64,000 nucleotides of DNA from positions 1-64,000 of the forward strand of contig NZ_JAQGPN010000005.1 of assembly GCF_028826155.1 (NCBI RefSeq), written 5' to 3'. Source of the stretch: Mesorhizobium shangrilense (lineage in GTDB: Bacteria; Pseudomonadota; Alphaproteobacteria; Rhizobiales; Rhizobiaceae). Both the position numbers and the translations under genes were made by a program. Shown here piece after piece: positions 1 through 8,724 of this stretch. Every line of letters begins with the position of its first letter. Position 1 is the first letter of the stretch. The notes under the pieces were generated by a model. It had not been told where the DNA came from. It did not search any database and saw only the letters and a program-made list of their open reading frames with translations.

Positions 1-1629
1 ATGGCGGAGCATTTTCTAGGCATCGACGTCGGCACCGGCAGCGCGCGTGCCGGCATCTTCAACGCTTCGGGCGTCATGCTTGCCTCGGCCAAGGCGGACA
101 TTCGGCTCTGGCGCGAGGCCGGCGACATTGCCGAGCAATCGAGCGACGACATCTGGCTCTCCGTCTGCGCCTGCATCCGCGAGGCGGTCGCTTCCGCCGG
201 CATCGAACCCGGTTCCGTCGCCGGCATCGGCTTCGACGCGACCTGCTCGCTCGTCGTTCTGGGCGACGGCGGGCGGCCGGTTTCGGTGAGCGCATCGGGA
301 AGCGACGAGCGCAACGTCATCGTCTGGATGGATCACCGCGCAACCGAGCAGGCGCGGCGGATCAACGCCACCGGCGAGGACGTGCTGCGCTATGTCGGCG
401 GCGCCATCTCGCCCGAGATGGAGACGCCGAAGCTGCTCTGGCTGGCCGAGAACATGCCGCAGACGCTTGCGTCGGCCTGGCAGTTCTTCGACCTGACCGA
501 TTTCCTGACCTGGCGCTGCACCGGCAGCCTCGCGCGCTCGGCCTGCACCGTGACCTGCAAATGGACTTATCTTGCCCATGAGCGGCGTTGGGACGATGCC
601 TATTTTCGCCGCGTCGGGCTCGGCGCGTTCGCGGACGAGAAATTTGCCCGCATCGGCACCGAAATCGTGCCGGGCGGAACGCCGCTCGGGGGCGGTCTGA
701 CGGCGGATGCGGCTGCGGAACTCGGGCTGGAGCCGGGCACGCCTGTCGCCGCCGGCCTGATCGACGCCCATGCCGGTGGCATCGGGACGGTCGGAGCGCG
801 CGGCGGACCCGGCGCCGTCCTGACGCGCATGGCCTATGTGTTCGGCACGTCGGCCTGCTCCATGACGACCACGGAGCAACCTGCCTTCGTCGACGGGGTC
901 TGGGGTCCGTATTTTTCCGCCATGGTGCCCGGCCTCTGGCTGAACGAAGGCGGCCAGTCGGCCGCCGGCGCTGCGATCGACCATCTCGTGCGGATGCATC
1001 CGGCTTCCGCGGAAGCGCGGCGTCAGGCCGACGCGGACCGCGTCAGCATCGGCGCCTTTCTGGCCGACAGGGCCACGGCCGCTGGCGGCGCGGCGGCGAT
1101 CGAGAGGCTAGTTGGCGGCCTGCTGGTGGTCCCGGAATTCCTCGGCAACCGCGCGCCCTTCGCCGATCCCGACGCGAAGGCGTTGATCGCCGGGATCGGC
1201 ATGGACACCGGCATCGACAGCCTTGTCGGCCTTTACCTGGCAGGCCTTTGCGGCCTCGGCTACGGCGCGCGCCAGATCGTGGAGGCGCAGCGCGCCGCCG
1301 GCGTCCAGACCGACACCATGGTCGTCAGCGGCGGCGCCGGGCAGAGCCCGCTGGTCAGGCAAATTCTCGCCGACACAACGGGACTGACGGTGGCTGCCTC
1401 CACGTCTCCCGAGCCAGTCCTCCTGGGGTCCGCCATCCTCGCCGCCGTCGCTGCCGGCCTTCACGCCGATGTGCCGACCGCCATGTTTGAGATGTCGGAG
1501 CTGGGTGACGTTTACCGGCCTGATCCGGCCGTCGCTGCCTGGCATCAAAGCCGCTTCGGCGCCTTCGAGATGCTGCAGGCGGTCGGGCGGAGGATACAGT
1601 CGACCGCCGGGCAGACAGCACCGGACTGA
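1..1629 (+). CDS. FGGY-family pentulose kinase (D-ribulokinase type)
   Basis: Predicted cytoplasmic sugar kinase that phosphorylates a ketopentose such as D-ribulose using ATP. The N-terminal half has the ASKHA phosphate loop (LGIDVGTGSARAG, about residues 6-18), the conserved VIWMDHRA block (about 107-114) and the GLIDAHAGG segment containing the probable catalytic Asp. The C-terminal half has the MVVSGGAGQSP nucleotide-binding loop near residue 440. Its 542 aa length matches the pentulose-kinase branch (about 540-550 aa) rather than xylulokinase or glycerol kinase (about 490-500). The ATG is the first base of the window, so no ribosome binding site can be seen and a slightly earlier start is possible. 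It may be the last gene of a sugar operon lying off the left edge; a strong hairpin follows. The substrate is inferred from family resemblance. Confidence 0.88.
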   Translation: MAEHFLGIDVGTGSARAGIFNASGVMLASAKADIRLWREAGDIAEQSSDDIWLSVCACIREAVASAGIEPGSVAGIGFDATCSLVVLGDGGRPVSVSASGSDERNVIVWMDHRATEQARRINATGEDVLRYVGGAISPEMETPKLLWLAENMPQTLASAWQFFDLTDFLTWRCTGSLARSACTVTCKWTYLAHERRWDDAYFRRVGLGAFADEKFARIGTEIVPGGTPLGGGLTADAAAELGLEPGTPVAAGLIDAHAGGIGTVGARGGPGAVLTRMAYVFGTSACSMTTTEQPAFVDGVWGPYFSAMVPGLWLNEGGQSAAGAAIDHLVRMHPASAEARRQADADRVSIGAFLADRATAAGGAAAIERLVGGLLVVPEFLGNRAPFADPDAKALIAGIGMDTGIDSLVGLYLAGLCGLGYGARQIVEAQRAAGVQTDTMVVSGGAGQSPLVRQILADTTGLTVAASTSPEPVLLGSAILAAVAAGLHADVPTAMFEMSELGDVYRPDPAVAAWHQSRFGAFEMLQAVGRRIQSTAGQTAPD

Positions 1630-1639
1630 ACTCACTGCA

Positions 1640-1679
1640 AACGGCAGCTTTCGGCCTCCGGATGGCGAAAGCGGCCGTT
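1640..1679 (+). terminator. Candidate hairpin terminator after the kinase gene
   Basis: AACGGC-A-GCTTTCG pairs with CGAAAGC-G-GCCGTT across a 12-base loop, giving 13 base pairs with one mismatch. It lies 10 bases after the kinase stop codon and is followed by CTTGAC rather than a clear U-run, so it is either a weak intrinsic terminator or a 3'-end stabilising stem. Confidence 0.5.
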
Positions 1680-1859
1680 CTTGACATCGGTACGATCTCG
1701 GTCTGACGCGGCTCAAGGCGGACTGGACGGAGTTGTATACAGCGCCCCGATGAGACGTGAGCACAGGTCCAAATCTCCTGTCAGATCGAGTGGACGGCGC
1801 AAGGACGTCGCCCGAACACAATTCTACACAGACCCGATCCGCTACGGGCCGCTGGGCGG

Positions 1860-3020
1860 TCAAGCAATCTGAATGCGGCGAGTCACTTGCCCGTTGCTTT
1901 CCCAGTAGGTGTGTTTCTTGGCGATCCACGGATCGCTCATCGCCGGCTGGACGTTGCCGCTCGTATCGATCGCGCGTGAGGTGACGGTGTGCTCTCCAGC
2001 AGGAGGATTGGGCCAGTCGACAGACCACATTTGCCAGGCAAACTCCGCCTTGTCGGTTTCATCGATGGTCGCCGAGATCCAAGGTTGATCATCGATTTGG
2101 ACTTCGACCCGCTCGACCGGCGCGCCCCACGCGGCTCCGACGATCCGGTAGTCGTTGCCTGTACGGGTCACCCGGGCCGGCGCAGATTTGAGCCGCGCCC
2201 TCCCGACGGAAGTTTCCACCCACACAGTCTCGCCGTTGTGATCTTCCTCTCGAAGCGTAACGTAGTCGCGTCCCATGAATTGGTTTTCGAAGCGCTGGTC
2301 GCGCACCTCGATGCGCTTGAGCCATTTCGCATTCGCGATTCCATACCAGCCCGGCGCTATCAGCCGGAGCGGGAAGCCATTGTCGGGCGGCAGGGGAGTT
2401 CCGTTCATCTCGTAGCAAAGGATGTTCTTCGGATCCATAGCTTCGGTGAGCGACATGCTGCGCGCGAAATTCTGCTTGAACTTGACGTCGTCGGCTTTTT
2501 TGACCTCGCCTTCGTCGGCACCCCAGAAGACGACCTCGATGCCGCTGGCGAGGACCTCTGCCTCCTCCAGGATCGGGGCGAGCGGCGTGCCCGCCCACTG
2601 CGCATTGCCTATGCCCCCATTGAAAAACGGCAGGCCGGTATTTCCCGAACATTCGACCGTAAACGTGACCTCCTGGCGCGGCCGAGACCTGATATCGTCG
2701 AGCGTCAGCGCAGTCGGCTTTTTGACCAAGCCGCCGATTTCGAGCTTCCACGTGCTTGGGTCAATGACTGGCCGGTTGAAATGCGCGATCGAAAAGAACT
2801 TGTCGTTGGGCGTTATCCAGGAATTGAGATCCTCCCAGACGAGCTGGTTCTTGATCACCTCCGGAACTGGGTTCGGCGGCAGTTCATCGAGCCATTTGAC
2901 GACTTCCTCGCCGGGACGGCTTGGAAAGGCATGGGCGTATCGGGTGGAAAGGAAGGCCGTAAGACCCGTAAGGGCCGCACTGCCCTTTGTGATGAATTCC
3001 CGACGCTGAATCTTCTGCAT
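1860..3020 (-). CDS. Tat-exported sulfite oxidase-like molybdopterin oxidoreductase
   Basis: Probable periplasmic molybdenum enzyme of the sulfite oxidase family. The protein starts with a twin-arginine signal (RREFITK near residue 7, then a hydrophobic stretch ending around AHA). The Moco-binding domain follows, with the cofactor cysteine in TVECSGNTG and the PLRLIAPGWYG block. The C-terminal Mo-co dimerisation domain contains WSVDWPNPPAGEH. I chose the ATG at 3020 because GGGAG lies a suitable distance upstream and it places the RR motif at the very N-terminus; the frame stays open to 3092. There is no haem or cytochrome b5 domain and no adjacent cytochrome c gene, so the electron acceptor must be encoded elsewhere. 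Sulfite as substrate is inferred; SoxC-like and SorA-like branches cannot be separated by eye. Confidence 0.88.
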   Translation of the reverse strand: MQKIQRREFITKGSAALTGLTAFLSTRYAHAFPSRPGEEVVKWLDELPPNPVPEVIKNQLVWEDLNSWITPNDKFFSIAHFNRPVIDPSTWKLEIGGLVKKPTALTLDDIRSRPRQEVTFTVECSGNTGLPFFNGGIGNAQWAGTPLAPILEEAEVLASGIEVVFWGADEGEVKKADDVKFKQNFARSMSLTEAMDPKNILCYEMNGTPLPPDNGFPLRLIAPGWYGIANAKWLKRIEVRDQRFENQFMGRDYVTLREEDHNGETVWVETSVGRARLKSAPARVTRTGNDYRIVGAAWGAPVERVEVQIDDQPWISATIDETDKAEFAWQMWSVDWPNPPAGEHTVTSRAIDTSGNVQPAMSDPWIAKKHTYWESNGQVTRRIQIA

Positions 3021-3426
3021 GAAGGCGTCTCCCGATTGCGACCGGCTTGCCGGATGCAAAAAATGGGACGACCGGTCTGCTTGATTTGGCACCGGGCAAT
3101 ACTTGCTGATGCCGGTACGCGATGGATTTCAATCCTGCTTGATGTCAAAGTCAAGGGGCGCGGGAAAAGCCGAAATGAGGCCTGACCACGACCTACAGCA
3201 TTGTCATCTGCGACGTCTTCCTTCGGGCGACGACAAGGGTGCCCTGAACGGTCGCTAGGCGGCCCACACAAGCGGACAGTCGGCGTTCGGACGTCGAGGG
3301 TCGAATGGCGGCCGTTGAATGTGGGGCTGATCTCGACGGCGGCTTGCGACCTCGTTTGACACATGCAGCCAAAGGGCCAAGCTTCCCGAAGCGGCCGTTG
3401 TTATATCCGTGTGTGTCTGCTGATCA
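3021..3426. other. Intergenic stretch, no gene recognised
   Basis: This 406-base stretch lies between the 5' end of the sulfite-oxidase-like gene and the 3' end of the CGNR gene. Frames are open in places but carry no recognisable protein. It should hold the promoter of the minus-strand molybdoenzyme gene; no convincing box could be assigned. Confidence 0.4.
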
Positions 3427-4020
3427 TCAGCTTTTTTCTTTATGCCGCGATGCTTTCTCGCGGTTGCCGCAAGTCTGCATGCTGCACCACCGCCGCTTTC
3501 CGCCTCGCGATGTGTCGACGAAAAGCCAGCCACACCGAGGGCAGGCATGCAGCCTCTCCATGGGCAGAACGAAGTACGCCTCGATCGAGATGGCCGCTAA
3601 AAAGGCGACAATGGCCTTGGGGTCATCAAAGCGCACAATTCGCGGTGTGGTGTCGGTTTCGACCAACGTGATCCGTTCTGCCGAAAGCCCTTTCGCCGCC
3701 CGCTCGAACAGATGTCCTAGCGCTTCCGCTGCCGGTGGCTTTCCTGCGGCAAGCGCATCGAAAACCGAAAAGGATGCCTCTCGCAATTCCCGAACGCTTT
3801 CCAGAAACGCCGGGGCCGGAATATCCGAAATCGCGTTCGCCTGAGCCTTCGTGGCCAGTCCAGCGAAATGCAGCCAATTTCCGACATCCCGTGGGGAGTT
3901 CAACAAATCATTGTCGTCGTCGGGCATGTGCCGGGTGAAGACGGCGTTGGTGAGGTCGATCGCCGGGTGGCCACCTATGAAATGTCCGGGCGTCCAGACG
4001 GTATCCAAATTATTCGACAT
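3427..4020 (-). CDS. CGNR zinc-finger (ABATE-domain) transcriptional regulator
   Basis: Predicted DNA-binding regulator of 197 aa. The N-terminal ABATE-type domain (GGHPAIDLTNAV near residue 17, then an all-alpha region) is joined to a C-terminal CGNR zinc ribbon: CPRCGWLFVD, then WCSMQTCGNREK, giving the C-x2-C...C-x4-C ligand set and the family's CGNR signature. Length is typical. It is divergently transcribed from the alpha/beta hydrolase gene, with 103 bases between the two start codons, an arrangement usual for a local regulator. A CCGGTT...AACCGG inverted repeat lies in that gap. Regulation of the hydrolase and of itself is inferred; the ligand is unknown. Confidence 0.87.
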   Translation of the reverse strand: MSNNLDTVWTPGHFIGGHPAIDLTNAVFTRHMPDDDNDLLNSPRDVGNWLHFAGLATKAQANAISDIPAPAFLESVRELREASFSVFDALAAGKPPAAEALGHLFERAAKGLSAERITLVETDTTPRIVRFDDPKAIVAFLAAISIEAYFVLPMERLHACPRCGWLFVDTSRGGKRRWCSMQTCGNREKASRHKEKS

Positions 4021-4047
4021 GGAACCTAACCATATAAGGGCAGTTAT

Positions 4048-4070
4048 CCGGTTGCAAAGCAGCTAACCGG
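4048..4070. promoter_or_regulatory. Candidate CGNR-regulator operator in the divergent promoter region
   Basis: CCGGTT (4048-4053) and AACCGG (4065-4070) form a perfect inverted repeat with an 11-base spacer. TATACT follows at 4071-4076 and could be a -10 element for the hydrolase. The assignment rests only on symmetry and on position between divergent regulator and target genes. Confidence 0.4.
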
Positions 4071-4123
4071 TATACTTGCTTTAATCGGTGTTTCCGACCG
4101 AGGATAGCAGTCCAGGAGGCACC

Positions 4124-5011
4124 ATGCAGACCATCGAGAAAACCAGACATCACACCGCTGACGTGGATGGCGTACACCTTTTCTATCGGGAAGCGGGACA
4201 GCGCGGCACGCCAGGACTGCTGCTCCTGCACGGCCAGCCCTGCTCGTCATTCTATTTCCGCAACGTCATCGGCCCGCTGTCCAAAGTCGCGCATATTGTC
4301 GCCCCGGACCTGCCGGGCTTCGGCTTTACGGAGGCACCCGATGACTATCCCTACACTTTCGACGCCATGGCCGAAACCATCGACACATTGATGCGCGAGA
4401 TCGGCATGGATCGGTTCTTTCTCTACGTCCACGATTTCGGGTCGCCCGTCGCCTATGCTTTGGCACTGAAATACCCGGATCGCGTGCTCGGGCTTATCAT
4501 TCAGAATGGCAATGCCCATGAAGAAGGCCTTGGGACGCCTTGGAATCTGGTCAGGTCATATTGGGCCGATCCCACTCCCGCAAACCTTGCCAAAATTCCA
4601 GAATGGCTCAATTTCGAGGGCGTCAAGCATACCTATGTCGGCGATATCCCGGATCAACTCGTGCCGCTCGTTGCGCCTGAAGGCTGGCATCTCGACTGGG
4701 AGCGCATGAGCCAGCCGGGACGTGTCGAAATCCAGCTCCGCATCTTTTCCGACTACAGTTCGCACGTGGCCCGCTTTCCGGAATATGCAGCCTTCCATCG
4801 CGATCATCGCCCCCCGGCGCTGCTGCTCTGGGGGCGACACGACCCATACTACGAAATCGAAGAGGCCTACGCATATGCCAAGGATCTCGACCGGATCGAC
4901 GTGCACATCTACGACGGCACCCATCTGCTGCTTGAGACGCATTATGAGGAATGCGCGCGCATGATGCGAAGCTTCATCGTCAATGTGCAATGTGAGAAGA
5001 CAGAAAGCTGA
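4124..5011 (+). CDS. Alpha/beta hydrolase with Asp nucleophile (epoxide hydrolase / haloalkane dehalogenase-like)
   Basis: Predicted cytoplasmic hydrolase of 295 aa. The oxyanion segment LLLLHGQP, the nucleophile elbow VHDFGSPVA, the acid loop LLWGRHDPYY and the catalytic-His segment YDGTHLLLETH are all present in the right order. The elbow carries Asp, not Ser, as in epoxide hydrolases and haloalkane dehalogenases, so an ester substrate is less likely. The ATG at 4124 is preceded by AGGAGG five bases upstream, which decides the start; the frame is open 36 bases further. It is divergent from the CGNR regulator gene that probably controls it. The exact substrate cannot be read from the sequence. 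Confidence 0.85.
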   Translation: MQTIEKTRHHTADVDGVHLFYREAGQRGTPGLLLLHGQPCSSFYFRNVIGPLSKVAHIVAPDLPGFGFTEAPDDYPYTFDAMAETIDTLMREIGMDRFFLYVHDFGSPVAYALALKYPDRVLGLIIQNGNAHEEGLGTPWNLVRSYWADPTPANLAKIPEWLNFEGVKHTYVGDIPDQLVPLVAPEGWHLDWERMSQPGRVEIQLRIFSDYSSHVARFPEYAAFHRDHRPPALLLWGRHDPYYEIEEAYAYAKDLDRIDVHIYDGTHLLLETHYEECARMMRSFIVNVQCEKTES

Positions 5012-5418
5012 CAGCTGCTCTTGCATGAAATGTCGTTAGCAGCGGTCAGACCGCTTCCCTTCCCACGACCGGCGAAACAGCAACGTTTCCAGTCCGAAGC
5101 GGCCATCCGCGATGCCTCGGATGACCGCGCTGGGTCACGCTGCACGCTCCCGGGTAGCATTATCGAAATGAGAATGGCCCATGTGAGTTCTCCTCGGCTT
5201 TGATTGGCGAGAGGAAAAACCAAGGGCGACCATCATCGCTCATGGGCGTTGCTGATGGCCGAGAACTTGGCGTTCAGAAGCGAACCGCCCCCGTCTGCAC
5301 TGGGCGTCTCGGCGATTGCTCCTTTGTGCCGCCACAACCGCCGATGACAAATATTGCTGTCATCCATCTTTGGTGCAAAGCTCTGAGAATGTTGGGTCCG
5401 GCAGGACAGGCGTGCAGG
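5012..5418. other. Intergenic stretch before the OsmC-like gene
   Basis: This 407-base stretch has no recognised gene. The OsmC frame is open back to 5200, but the upstream residues look like random translation and show no family similarity. Confidence 0.35.
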
Positions 5419-5835
5419 ATGCAGACCGCAACGATCGAGATCAGGAATGTGGAGGGCACGGAAGCTGCTTTGGGCTGGGCCGGCAGCCACACTCTTGTAA
5501 TCGATCGAGCCGTGGGTAAAGCAGGCGGCCTTGGGCTCGGCTTCAATGGGGCCGAGCTGCTGGGGCTGACAATCGGCGGATGCTTCGCCAATGATCTGCG
5601 CTACGTCGCTTTTGAAAGAGGTCTGAAGATCAAGGATATCAGCATTTCCGTCGAGGTCACGTTGCAAGGTGACCCGATCATCGCGACCGATGCGAGTTTA
5701 CGTGTCTCGGTTCAAGCGGCCGACGGTTCGGATTGCGCCGATCTCATTAGGCGAACGAGTGAGATATCGATGGCCATGAATTCCTTGAAACGCGGCATTT
5801 CCGTGAAGCTACGCGGCGAGCCGCCGATGTCCTAA
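5419..5835 (+). CDS. OsmC family protein
   Basis: Small predicted protein of 138 aa with the OsmC/Ohr fold. The key segment is GLGFNGAELLGLTIGGCFANDL, which aligns with the family block G-x-x-x-E-LLL-A-L-x-x-C and carries the conserved Glu and the resolving-type Cys. Later parts (ISISVEVTLQGDP, SVQAADGSD) fit the beta-strand half of the fold. OsmC proteins reduce organic peroxides with two redox cysteines; only one convincing conserved Cys is seen here, so it may belong to the divergent OsmC-like branch rather than be an active Ohr peroxidase. The start at 5419 was chosen because similarity begins there; the ribosome binding site (GCAGG) is weak. No partner genes are adjacent. Confidence 0.72.
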   Translation: MQTATIEIRNVEGTEAALGWAGSHTLVIDRAVGKAGGLGLGFNGAELLGLTIGGCFANDLRYVAFERGLKIKDISISVEVTLQGDPIIATDASLRVSVQAADGSDCADLIRRTSEISMAMNSLKRGISVKLRGEPPMS

Positions 5836-6263
5836 ACGTTGGCTCGGGGGCCGTCTCCCGGACGGTCTGCTTTCGGGCCTCTAGCTTCCAGAAGTGGCTA
5901 CTCAACGAGGGCTGATCTCGGCCAATGTACCGCCGCCGCTCCGGCGTTCCGAGAGTGCTGACGGCTTCCCGAAAGCCGATACTCATTTCGCATCCGACTT
6001 CGGCGTCGACGGAGCCGGCTACAGAATGTCGTCCTTGAGGGGCTTGGCGGTCAGCTTGGCCTGGTTGCGAAGCCCAAACCGCGCGGCAGCTTTTTGAGCG
6101 GCCGGGGTTGTCACTCTGGGCGCAGGGCATTCGCGCTTGGCGAAGCGCGACCAGAGCGAACCCGGTTAGATCGACGGCTTCATTTCCCCGGATCGGTGGC
6201 CGCTGATTGATAGGCGAAGCGGACATGAGCTTGCCCCGGATCCGGTCCGGGGTTCACGAGCAA
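5836..6263. other. Intergenic stretch, no gene recognised
   Basis: This 428-base stretch lies between the convergent OsmC-like and FUSC genes. A small hairpin (CCGTC...GACGG near 5853-5867) follows the OsmC stop. Short frames on both strands are not recognisable; on the minus strand a stretch reading ARFGLRNQAKLTAKPLKDDIL then stop could be the tail of a lost gene, but I cannot name it. Confidence 0.3.
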
Positions 6264-7298
6264 TTACTCGTTCCTGGATTTGGCCTGATGCTCCGCAAGG
6301 TGTCGCCGATCGTCGATCGTTGACAGGAGCACAGCGATAGAGATGCCGACCGCCGCCCCAAGCAGCGTATCGAGGACGCGTTCAGGAGCCATTTGCGGGC
6401 CTCCAGCCTGCGGCGCGGCGAGATGCGTCATGAGAAGCGCCATCGGCGTGACGAGCACCTGACCGAGCGCGTAGTTCGCGCCGATCACTATTTCGGTCAG
6501 GATCTGCAAGGCAACCAGAACGGCGATCAGGACCCAGACCGACGGATCCTGGATCAGCAGCGCCCAAGCCAGCACGGCGCCGACCGTCGTGCCCACCGTG
6601 CGCTGCAGCGCACGGTTCATGTTGATGTGCAGATGCGTCCCCTGAAGGACCGCCAGCGCCCCCATCGCCGCCCAGGCCGGGTGGTGCGCGCCCAGCGCGT
6701 GGCTTGCGAAGACCGCGATCCCCGCGCCGGCCGCGGCGCGCACGGCCATGATGAGCCGATGGCGGACGGGAAGCGGCGGGTCCGCAGGGAGAGGTCGCTC
6801 CTCTGTCGGATGGTGGCGGAATGTTTCGGTTGCGGCGCAGATCGCCCAGGCGAGCAGGGCGATGATCGCGGTGGCGGCGGCCCGCTCAAACACCTGCCCA
6901 AGCGTCATGCTCGAGGACATGGAAGCTGCGGCCGCGAAGACGAAGATCAGGGCGCCCGGGGGGCCAAACCCACCGGTCAGGCCCACGAACAGGAAGGCTC
7001 CGCAAAAGAGCGCCAGCAGGGCGAGCTGGACAGGCAGGGGCGCGCCGAGCCAGGCGACCAGAGACATCGAAAGGACCGCGGTTACCTGGCAGAGGGCGCA
7101 GAGAAGCAGGATCCGGTTGCGGCTTCGCTCTGGAGCGAAGCGCCCGAACAGCGCCACCAACGCGCCGAGCGACGCGAAGCCGAGCAGGTGTGACCAGGGC
7201 GACAACCAGACGAGCGGCAGGGCAATGGCCGCGGCTGTGCCCGCCTGCAATCCCGCCAGCGCCGAGTTCCGGAGCGATGGCTGCCGCGCCAGCGCCAT
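6264..7298 (-). CDS. FUSC family membrane protein (aromatic acid / drug efflux type)
   Basis: Integral membrane protein with the fusaric-acid-resistance layout: two blocks of hydrophobic helices separated by a cytoplasmic linker (about residues 165-190, ending PLPVRHRL). The second block includes the conserved HPAWAAMGALAVLQGTH and ALQRTVGTTVGAVLAWALL segments typical of FUSC/YccS-type proteins. Size (about 344 aa) matches the short single-unit versions, which lack the large soluble domains of AaeB. The ATG at 7298 has AAGGA just upstream; the frame is open to a TTG at 7406, and an intermediate TTG also has AAAGGA before it, so the N-terminus is uncertain by up to 36 residues. No membrane-fusion partner is adjacent. 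Efflux is inferred from the family. Confidence 0.78.
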   Translation of the reverse strand: MALARQPSLRNSALAGLQAGTAAAIALPLVWLSPWSHLLGFASLGALVALFGRFAPERSRNRILLLCALCQVTAVLSMSLVAWLGAPLPVQLALLALFCGAFLFVGLTGGFGPPGALIFVFAAAASMSSSMTLGQVFERAAATAIIALLAWAICAATETFRHHPTEERPLPADPPLPVRHRLIMAVRAAAGAGIAVFASHALGAHHPAWAAMGALAVLQGTHLHINMNRALQRTVGTTVGAVLAWALLIQDPSVWVLIAVLVALQILTEIVIGANYALGQVLVTPMALLMTHLAAPQAGGPQMAPERVLDTLLGAAVGISIAVLLSTIDDRRHLAEHQAKSRNE

Positions 7299-7742
7299 GC
7301 TGTCCTTCACCCGATGCGGATGCAGCAGGTCGCGCACCGCATGACGCCGCAAATGGTCCTTTGGAGCGGTCACGACCTTGGCTCCTGGAACTCCCGCACT
7401 CGACAAGTCAAGGGGCGCCTTCGTCCTGCATGGTCACGTCGATCCTTTTCGTATCGCAGCAGCCAACAGCATCGTTTCCAGCACTGCTCGCGGAGACGAA
7501 ATGGCCAGTTTCAATGACTGCCGTGATATCTGTGGGTTCGAACCGGCCATATTCCCATGCGGGCTGATCATGAACCTGGTTGCGCAGCCCTACAATATAG
7601 GGCGACGCAGCCATCGGCGACCGACAAGAACGGGGCCGCGAACCTTCAGGAGCAGACGTTCAGGTTGGCGCAGGCACCGTCGCAATCCGAACCTTTGCGA
7701 AATCGAGCCGTTACCGGGTTCGGATGAGAGCCACATGACCGC
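7299..7742. other. Intergenic stretch between FUSC gene and RpiR gene
   Basis: The first roughly 110 bases may encode an N-terminal extension of the FUSC protein. The rest (7407-7742) has no recognised gene and should contain the FUSC promoter and the 3' end of the rpiR transcript. Confidence 0.35.
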
Positions 7743-8609
7743 TCAATAGAGGCACAGAGCAGCGATCAGCGGAGGCCAGTCCCCGATCCGGCGGTGAGCC
7801 TTTTCGGGATTTTCGCTGGCCACGGCGTGAATGATCACGTTCATCATCGTGGTCATTGGCCCAGTGCTTTCCAGGAAGGTATCCATCTTGGTCGCTACGT
7901 GAAAGACGAACGGTGTCTCGGCCGCGGCCCAGCTATTGAGTATGTCGGTCACGATCACCACGTCGATCTGCCCCTTACGCGCGGTACGCACGATGGGCAG
8001 GGCTTCGCGGGCGTAGGGCACCATGTCTATCAGCACCAGACAGCGCCGCTCGCCCTTGCGCCGCTCCGAAGGGATCCATTCCACCAGACCGTCGTCGTGT
8101 GGAGACAGAAACCGGACGCTGCCGCGTATTATTCCCAGACGCCGGGCGAAGTCTTCAGCCAAGCCGCGGACTGTCTGAAAGCCGGTCACATACACCTCGT
8201 CGGCTACGGCGAGGGTTTTGATCGCCTCTTGCCAGCTGGGCTTTTTGATCTCCTCAGCGATCGCCAGAATGGCCTCGGCATCGCGCTTGAGGAAAGCAGA
8301 GATCCCGCCATCGATCAGCCTCAGAAAATAGTCGGGTGTCGACGCGAGATGATGTATCCGCGTCAGCTTCAATTCCTCCTTTAGGCCCGCGAGACCCTTG
8401 AAGCCCGCGCGTCTGAGGAAACGGCTGACGGTGATCTCGCTCACCCCCGTCTTCGCCGCTATCGACGCTCCGGTTTCCAGGGCAAGTGTCGCCTCATTCA
8501 GAATCAGCCACCGGGCAATTACCGCCTCGGATTTCGTGAATACGTCCTCCATAGCGCGCAGGCGCGCGCCGAGAGGGGTCTGGTTCGGTTCAGGTTTCTT
8601 CGCGATCAT
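7743..8609 (-). CDS. MurR/RpiR family transcriptional regulator
   Basis: Predicted DNA-binding repressor or activator of 288 aa. The N-terminal RpiR-type HTH domain (residues about 15-90) includes SIAAKTGVSEITVSRFLRRAGFKGLAGLKEEL, with the usual helix-turn-helix pattern ending in a LG/LA-x-L-K block. A SIS (sugar isomerase) effector domain follows (about 120-260), with the DEVYVTGFQTVRGLAEDF and CLVLIDMVPYAREALPIVRTA segments. Start at 8609 was chosen because family similarity begins there; an upstream ATG at 8645 would add 12 residues. It is divergent from the polyamine-type importer operon, which it very likely controls. Two GATAGYATCC repeats in the gap are candidate operators. The effector is unknown, possibly a phosphorylated or amino compound taken up by the operon. 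Confidence 0.88.
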   Translation of the reverse strand: MIAKKPEPNQTPLGARLRAMEDVFTKSEAVIARWLILNEATLALETGASIAAKTGVSEITVSRFLRRAGFKGLAGLKEELKLTRIHHLASTPDYFLRLIDGGISAFLKRDAEAILAIAEEIKKPSWQEAIKTLAVADEVYVTGFQTVRGLAEDFARRLGIIRGSVRFLSPHDDGLVEWIPSERRKGERRCLVLIDMVPYAREALPIVRTARKGQIDVVIVTDILNSWAAAETPFVFHVATKMDTFLESTGPMTTMMNVIIHAVASENPEKAHRRIGDWPPLIAALCLY

Positions 8610-8637
8610 GACAGAATTTACAACATGGCTTGTGAAT

Positions 8638-8666
8638 GATAGCATCCTAACAAAAAGATAGTATCC
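8638..8666. promoter_or_regulatory. Candidate RpiR operator: two direct GATAGYATCC repeats
   Basis: GATAGCATCC (8638-8647) and GATAGTATCC (8657-8666) are spaced 19 bases start to start, about two helical turns. Each has a GAT-N3-ATC dyad. They sit between the divergent rpiR and ABC-importer genes, 59-87 bases upstream of the importer ATG. Confidence 0.45.
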
Positions 8667-8724
8667 ACAAAGTCGTGGCCATGAACTTTGACCGGCCCGG
8701 CACTGTATCAATCGGGAGGAAAAC

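Noticed and set aside
6393..7193. Plus-strand 266-codon frame over the FUSC gene
   Set aside because: Its composition (Arg, Gln, Asp, Gly, His) is that of an antisense shadow of a GC-rich membrane-protein gene.
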